Part shown: piece after piece, positions 5,380 to 9,346 of the stretch | How positions within the stretch are numbered: position 1 is the stretch's first letter | Layout: each line of letters starts with the position of its first letter | Origin: Coleofasciculus sp. S288 | Lineage (GTDB): Bacteria; Cyanobacteriota; Cyanobacteriia; Cyanobacteriales; Coleofasciculaceae | NCBI GenBank assembly: GCA_020216575.1 | Contig: JAIUYC010000084.1 | Location: 1-9,346 of the forward strand | Reading direction: 5' to 3' | Length of the DNA: 9,346 bases | Translations under genes and position numbers: made by a program | Notes under the pieces: model-generated | Database searches by the model: none | The model's input: only the letters and a program-made list of their open reading frames with translations | Told to the model about the DNA's origin: nothing

Positions 5380-6006
5380 TTAACCTGCTAATTGACTCAG
5401 ATACTTGAGGATTTTTAAAACGCTGTACAATTCATTCCCTCGGTTGTCAATTACAAATTCATCCGATAAGGCGTACTTGGGAGTTTCTTCTCTAACTAAC
5501 TTCACAAACCTGAAATTAACACCATTGGTAACCAATCCAAAGGTAGGAGTTTCAGAATTGGGGTCAGCTAGCATATAGACAAGAATTTGAGCAAGCCCTT
5601 CTTCTATAGAAAAAGAAGTCTGCTTAGATTCAATAACAGTTACCCAGAAATTTTGCTTCAACACCAGAATATCAATTCTGCCGTCGATGATAACTCCCTC
5701 ATCCTCTGCCCGAATCTCAAGCGATTTTTCAGCTTTAATGTGAAACGGAGACAAATACAGTCCAGCAATAAATAAAATAGGACTGATAATCGTTAACTTT
5801 ACAACATTTTCTAACAAAGGGGGATATTCGACTAAATTGAAATATCCCTCCTGCACCCGATCAAGTCCTTGTTTCTCGCTCTCAGTTAATTCAAGTAACT
5901 CCGCTTGCCATTCCCAAAAGAATTGGTCATCTCGAATGCGCTGAAGACCGAAGTTTTCAATCAGGTAGCGTAAATCTATATTTTGGGCTTTGAGAGTTTG
6001 AACCAT
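5380..6006 (-). CDS. Small PD-(D/E)XK nuclease-fold protein (paralogue 2, 'restriction subunit' type)
   Basis: This 208-residue protein begins MVQTLKAQNIDLRYLIENFGL, an opening I recall from a large cyanobacterial family usually named restriction endonuclease subunit R. The N-terminal 60 residues are helical and acidic (FFWEWQAELLELTESEKQGLDRV). The core follows: E66 in LLENVVKLTIISPILF, D112 in GRIDILVL, E126-S-K128 in VTVIESKQ, and Q140 in GLAQILVYMLADP. These are the expected metal-binding and catalytic positions of a PD-(D/E)XK fold, all present. The end (GVNFRFVKLVREE) parallels the neighbour at 4679-5299, 80 bases downstream on the same strand, so the pair may be co-transcribed. The family is multi-copy in these genomes, and its biological role is not established. 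Confidence 0.65.
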   Translation of the reverse strand: MVQTLKAQNIDLRYLIENFGLQRIRDDQFFWEWQAELLELTESEKQGLDRVQEGYFNLVEYPPLLENVVKLTIISPILFIAGLYLSPFHIKAEKSLEIRAEDEGVIIDGRIDILVLKQNFWVTVIESKQTSFSIEEGLAQILVYMLADPNSETPTFGLVTNGVNFRFVKLVREETPKYALSDEFVIDNRGNELYSVLKILKYLSQLAG

Positions 6007-6082
6007 AACAGTTAATTTCGCACCTAGTGTCCTAATTTTACCTCATCAAAAACCGATAGCAATCTTAAATGAGTTGTAAAAT

Positions 6083-6128
6083 TCTCTCTTCTCTTTCTCT
6101 GTGTTCTCTGCGCCTCTGTGGTTTGTTA
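6083..6128. repeat. CT-rich dispersed repeat
   Basis: The gene-free stretch 6007-6243 contains a pyrimidine-rich block ending in GTGTTCTCTGCGCCTCTGTG. Near-identical strings recur in cyanobacterial intergenic regions as I remember them. Only one copy is present here, so the repeat nature cannot be shown from this window. The rest of the stretch holds a HIP1 core (6201-6208) and AT-rich sequence. I see no terminator with a clear stem and U-tract. Confidence 0.4.
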
Positions 6129-6243
6129 TTTCTCAAAATTCATTTAGACTCGCTATACCAAGGCTTACTGAAGTAGGTTAATTGAAAAAAGTTCTGGTGT
6201 GCGATCGCCTTTTTAAAAAAATAAACAATAACTGCTATCATCC

Positions 6244-8166
6244 CTACTGAATAAGGATTACCGCCTCCTCTGCTTTAGCATTTAGAGCCGTTTTCAACTC
6301 TTGCCCGACTTTTCCAATCAACTCGTCAAACGCCTGTTGATTCTCTGTTAGTTGTTGCCTAAAAACCTTCTCTAACTCCGGATTCATTTGCTCACAAATC
6401 GAGTCGATCTTGCTGTCGCTCAAAAGAAGCGGACGACTCCAGCTAGGAACATCTACCTTTGTCTTGATTGTTTCTTGGGTTTTGCTGCGAGTTATCTCGA
6501 CTCCAGCCGCAAGCACCGAAACCCCATAAACCAGTACGATAGGCCAGGTCAAATGCCCAGTTAGAATCAGAGCAATAATGCTGCCAACAGTGCCGCCACC
6601 AATCACCACATTGATGATAAATGAAACGGTTTCGGCAAGGATAGCGTCTCCAATCGATAACTCTGGATTGACCATGGCAGGGTCGATACCTTCCTCAAAC
6701 CGCAAGCTGCTTCTAGGTATCTGATACTTTTGACAAATTGGGTCGGTTTCTTCCGCTAATTCAGGTTGGATTTTGCTGTTAAACCAAGTGATGGATTGAT
6801 TTTTGACAATCTGCCGAGCGCGATCGCTCTCGATCCACTTTTGCGCCACGTCCCTCATCACGCTTTCCAGGTCGGCTAATGTCCGTATTTTGTTACTTCG
6901 CCAGTCTTTTAAACTGGGTTTAACTGCATTTTCAATCAGACCCTGTGACAGTGGCTTAGTCAACAGTTCGATTAACTCTGGGATGTGTCGCTCTACAATC
7001 TCTTTGAGCTTCTTTGAGTCAAACCGTTGGTTGACTTCTTGTTTAAATGCAGCTGCCCGTAAATCCCATCGTCCGACTCGGGCTAGACCCAGTGCAATGC
7101 AGCGTTCAGGTTCTGGGTCGGGGCGAACCTGAGTGTCGGGTTCGGGGAAGATTTCCTCGCAAACCTGACGGGTGAACTTCATCCGAGATGCACCGCCCGT
7201 CATTAGCAGAAGTTTCGGCACCATGCCTTGTTGGTCAAGCTTTTCCTTTGCCTCATTGACGGCTTCGCGAAACGATCGCATCCAACTCTTGCCCCCCAGT
7301 TCAGGCAATGGCTGGTTCAAAATCTCCTTCATCACCGCTTGGTTCACTTGCGGGATAAAGTAAATCTGTTCGTTAATTGACTCAAAGCCGCGTGCAAAGG
7401 TTTGCGGATGGCTGTAGAGGGGTTCGTTAGAAAAGTATTCTTCCTTGGCTTTACGGCAGGCAAGTTCGCAACGCGCTTGGTGATGCGGATATTGCTCAAA
7501 CACTCGTTCAAGTAACGCCTTATCCTCATGGTTGGCAACAGTCCGAGCAAAAATCGCCTTGTCAATCAGCGAACCTCCCAGCGCGTTACTCCCAAAATCC
7601 ATCGGTATCTCATGCAAGCTCTTGACCAGGGTAAAATCCGTAGTCGAAGAGCCAATATCCACAATTAGCACCGAGGATTTGAGTTTGTCGTAGTCCAGCT
7701 TCCCCGCTTCTTTCGCGTGCATGAACGCTGCCCGTGACTCCGGTATCACCCTCAGTTGGGGAATGCCAGATTCTTTCAGTAGTTTTTGGTATTCCTCGCG
7801 ATCGCTAACAGACCATCCAGAAGGACACCCAACGAAAAACTGGCTAATCTCCCCCCCTTCAATCTGCTTGCTATCTTTCAAAAGGTTGTAGTAAGTTTCC
7901 AGAAACTTACTCATTGTCTTTCTGTAATCTGCATCCTTATTTGGTTTTTGCTTAAACGAGATTTTGAGCTGAGTGACGCCAGCTTGGATTAACGCTTGTT
8001 CTCCAACCAAATAACCCAAGTCTGGATGCCAGCCAAGTGCCGTAATTTGAATCTTCTTATTATTAACCTCAAGCATCTCTGGAGGTTCGATGCTCTCCAC
8101 TCTCGCATTAGCCACAGCGGTTTCACCGTGTCCCAAGTCGAACCCGATTGTTTCTGAAACTTGCAT
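6244..8166 (-). CDS. Divergent Hsp70-family ATPase with a C-terminal membrane hairpin
   Basis: This 640-residue protein has an actin/Hsp70-type ATPase domain in its N-terminal two thirds. Phosphate-binding loop 1 is IGFDLGHGETAVA (residues 7-19), loop 2 is LIVDIGSSTTDFTLV (167-181), and the adenosine motif is LLMTGGASRMK (320-330), followed by P-E-P-E-R-C-I-A-L-G-L-A at 351-362. The canonical beta-sandwich substrate-binding domain is not recognisable. Instead residues 375-505 are helical and charged, then two hydrophobic segments follow (about 514-536 and 540-557, glycine-rich IGGGTVGSI between strands of I/V/L), and the protein ends in an amphipathic helical tail. It is therefore likely membrane-attached, and its clients are unknown. 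It lies downstream of the 8333-9220 gene on the same strand, separated by tandem repeats. No good ribosome site precedes the ATG at 8166. Cyanobacteria carry several such divergent Hsp70s besides DnaK. Confidence 0.85.
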   Translation of the reverse strand: MQVSETIGFDLGHGETAVANARVESIEPPEMLEVNNKKIQITALGWHPDLGYLVGEQALIQAGVTQLKISFKQKPNKDADYRKTMSKFLETYYNLLKDSKQIEGGEISQFFVGCPSGWSVSDREEYQKLLKESGIPQLRVIPESRAAFMHAKEAGKLDYDKLKSSVLIVDIGSSTTDFTLVKSLHEIPMDFGSNALGGSLIDKAIFARTVANHEDKALLERVFEQYPHHQARCELACRKAKEEYFSNEPLYSHPQTFARGFESINEQIYFIPQVNQAVMKEILNQPLPELGGKSWMRSFREAVNEAKEKLDQQGMVPKLLLMTGGASRMKFTRQVCEEIFPEPDTQVRPDPEPERCIALGLARVGRWDLRAAAFKQEVNQRFDSKKLKEIVERHIPELIELLTKPLSQGLIENAVKPSLKDWRSNKIRTLADLESVMRDVAQKWIESDRARQIVKNQSITWFNSKIQPELAEETDPICQKYQIPRSSLRFEEGIDPAMVNPELSIGDAILAETVSFIINVVIGGGTVGSIIALILTGHLTWPIVLVYGVSVLAAGVEITRSKTQETIKTKVDVPSWSRPLLLSDSKIDSICEQMNPELEKVFRQQLTENQQAFDELIGKVGQELKTALNAKAEEAVILIQ

Positions 8167-8182
8167 ATTATTTTGAAATAGG

Positions 8183-8217
8183 TGTTAGATGTTAGATGTT
8201 AGATGTTAGGTGTTAGG
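8183..8217. repeat. Heptanucleotide tandem repeat (TGTTAGA/G, five units)
   Basis: Five in-phase heptamers occur: TGTTAGA at 8183, 8190 and 8197, then TGTTAGG at 8204 and 8211. The array ends 16 bases before the ATG of the Hsp70 gene, so in the transcript it occupies the leader directly upstream. Such heptameric short tandem repeats are known from filamentous cyanobacteria. Confidence 0.85.
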
Positions 8218-8243
8218 AAAAAGTAGCGTTCATTATTTTTTAC

Positions 8244-8334
8244 CCTTCTGCCTTCTGCCTTTTGCCTTCTGCCTTTTGCCTCTTGCCTTCTGCCTTCTGC
8301 CTTTTGCCTTCTGCCTTTCCCCTTTCCCCTTTTC
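8244..8334. repeat. Heptanucleotide tandem repeat (CCTTYTG, thirteen units)
   Basis: Thirteen heptamers run without a phase break. Units 1-10 (8244-8313) are CCTTCTG, CCTTTTG or once CCTCTTG. Units 11-13 (8314-8334) decay to CCTTTCC, CCTTTCC and CCTTTTC. The array's last two bases overlap the stop codon of the 8333-9220 gene. On the transcribed strand it is purine-rich (CAGAAGG). It matches the class of heptameric short tandemly repeated sequences described in cyanobacteria. Copy number is likely to vary between strains by slippage. Confidence 0.92.
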
Positions 8335-9220
8335 ACTTACTGGAGTAAGCTGGCTCAATAACCCGACCTCGCCGCAACAAGCGATCGCCCTTTACCAACG
8401 CGGGAGTTATAGTCACGTAGTCTTGGGCAGCAGGGTCGATGCTTGGCTCGAAGTCAAAATACTCCCGATAACTAGGCTCGTAATCCGGTTGGTAAATCCG
8501 GGATTGAATTCCCTGCTCCATTAAAATCTGGGGCAGAAGTTTCGTGAGTTCGAGCGCCATTTGAGGTTTCTCCAGAAATGACGCACCCATTAGCCTCTGA
8601 ACTAGATTCAAGAGTTCTGGCTGTTCTTCTATTCCACTGGATTCAGGCGATTTTTTCACCTCTTCAGCGGAGGCAACGGCTAAGTCGATAGTACTTAGAG
8701 CCTCAGCCAGGTTGTCCAAAAGGACTTTGCTATCAACCTGTACGATAGAATGAGGGACTTCTACAGGTTCTTGGGTGCGATCGCGTTTGTCGAGTTGGAA
8801 GACAACCTCCAGTCCCACCAGCAGAAGCACCAGCAAGATATCCATCCAAGCCCCCGGAGCATCTGAAGTCAACGAGAACAATGAATCTAAGATGCCAAGG
8901 CAGAGGAGTCCCTGTAAAATTTTCAGGAGTAGAGTTTTGGGGGAAGGCCGCTTGGCTTGGTCGGTGGCTTTCTGAGATTCTAACTTCTCTACTCTCGCCT
9001 CGTTAGCTGCCGTGAGAGTCCCAATCGACTGCCGCAGCGTATCCAGAAACAACGAAGCTAACCGTACCTGAGCGACATTCAGCTTGCCGATATAACTCCT
9101 CTCAAGGTTATCGAGTCGAGTTTGAACCAGTTTAACAACCTGCTCTGGGTTGGTCGCCTGATCAATCTCTGCCTCAAGTTCGCTCCGTTCTTTGCTAAAA
9201 AGTGTAAATAGTGTTTTCAT
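8333..9220 (-). CDS. Two-pass membrane protein with a GrpE-like C-terminal tail, Hsp70 partner candidate
   Basis: This is a 295-residue protein. Residues 10-90 are charged and helical, with coiled-coil character ([21 protein letters not shown], then [27 protein letters not shown]). Two hydrophobic segments follow at about 96-117 and 124-143, separated by a short loop (TSDAPG), so both ends should lie on the same side of the membrane. Residues 150-260 are soluble. The tail at 268-291 ([24 protein letters not shown]) resembles the conserved C-terminal wing of GrpE (G-Y-x-L-x-D-R-V-L-R-P-A-x-V). GrpE is the nucleotide-exchange factor for Hsp70, and this gene sits directly upstream of a divergent Hsp70 on the same strand. 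I infer a membrane-anchored co-factor of that Hsp70. The GrpE link rests on one short motif and position; otherwise it is a hypothetical membrane protein. The ATG at 9220 has no clear ribosome site. Confidence 0.6.
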   Translation of the reverse strand: MKTLFTLFSKERSELEAEIDQATNPEQVVKLVQTRLDNLERSYIGKLNVAQVRLASLFLDTLRQSIGTLTAANEARVEKLESQKATDQAKRPSPKTLLLKILQGLLCLGILDSLFSLTSDAPGAWMDILLVLLLVGLEVVFQLDKRDRTQEPVEVPHSIVQVDSKVLLDNLAEALSTIDLAVASAEEVKKSPESSGIEEQPELLNLVQRLMGASFLEKPQMALELTKLLPQILMEQGIQSRIYQPDYEPSYREYFDFEPSIDPAAQDYVTITPALVKGDRLLRRGRVIEPAYSSK

Positions 9221-9300
9221 GCCCTAAAAGCAGAACAATCGGGTGTCTTCCTCAAGTTTTGCGTCAATGCTGAGAAGCGGTTTCTTGCATAAATATCGAT

Positions 9301-9327
9301 CCCCCTAAAACCCCCTAAAAAAGGGGG
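9301..9327. repeat. C/G-run intergenic repeat with hairpin
   Basis: CCCCCTAAAA occurs twice in tandem (9301-9310 and 9311-9320). The second copy forms a hairpin with the following G run: 6-base arms CCCCCT/AGGGGG at 9311-9316 and 9322-9327, and a 5-A loop. The wording (GATCCCCCTAAA... AGGGGGACTT) is that of a dispersed small repeat I associate with cyanobacterial genomes. It lies about 80 bases upstream of the 9220 gene. I see no U-tract to make it a terminator. Confidence 0.55.
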
Positions 9328-9346
9328 ACTTGTATTGAATTGGAGT

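Noticed and set aside
6803..7363. Plus-strand frames opposite the Hsp70 gene
   Set aside because: They are antisense shadows of a long, well-supported coding region and show no recognisable family.
8244..8334. Possible CRISPR or coding repeat
   Set aside because: The units are 7 bases long with no spacers, which is a simple tandem array.
8210..8524. A plus-strand frame coding [19 protein letters not shown] repeats
   Set aside because: The repetitive hydrophobic peptide is only the heptanucleotide array read in all three frames, and the rest overlaps the real minus-strand gene.
9311..9327. Rho-independent terminator for a gene outside the window
   Set aside because: There is a G/C-run hairpin but no U-tract after the stem on either strand, and the sequence looks like a dispersed repeat.

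Overview
The window looks like the chromosome of a cyanobacterium, probably a filamentous or otherwise repeat-rich one. The evidence is: at least ten copies of the HIP1 core GCGATCGC; heptanucleotide tandem arrays of the CCTTCTG/CCTTTTG type; clusters of small intergenic hairpins; and several gene families that I know mainly from cyanobacteria (a DUF3747-like secreted protein, a UPF0175/DUF3368 toxin-antitoxin pair, and small 'restriction subunit'-type PD-(D/E)XK proteins). No rRNA, tRNA, CRISPR array or transposase gene is visible.

Layout. (1) 15-863, minus: a secreted DUF3747-like protein with a proline-rich tail. (2) 864-1307: a non-coding stretch with a G-rich repeat and a run of five short palindromes. 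(3) 1308-3167: a small toxin neighbourhood. It holds a 20-codon antitoxin-like remnant, a 21-codon truncated copy of a UPF0175 antitoxin, a minus-strand pair resembling a polymorphic-toxin domain and its immunity protein, and then an intact UPF0175 antitoxin overlapping a DUF3368 PIN-like toxin on the plus strand. A 77-bp direct repeat (about 93% identical) brackets the toxin/immunity pair. (4) 3280-6006, minus: an AT-rich HEPN-domain gene with a recognisable promoter, followed upstream by two related PD-(D/E)XK nuclease-fold genes. (5) 6244-9220, minus: a two-gene unit of a membrane protein with a GrpE-like tail and a divergent Hsp70 with a C-terminal membrane hairpin, separated by two heptanucleotide tandem arrays.

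How the genes may work together. Regions 3 and 4 form an accessory patch of toxins, antitoxins, an HEPN-type candidate RNase and nuclease-fold proteins. That is typical of gene-turnover or defence-rich segments, but nothing shows that they form one system. Region 5 reads as a membrane-associated Hsp70 paired with a candidate nucleotide-exchange partner. The most notable structure is the repeat-flanked toxin/immunity cassette next to the antitoxin gene, which suggests that the cassette arrived by recombination that duplicated the 5' end of the antitoxin gene. The Hsp70/membrane-partner pair is the second most notable.
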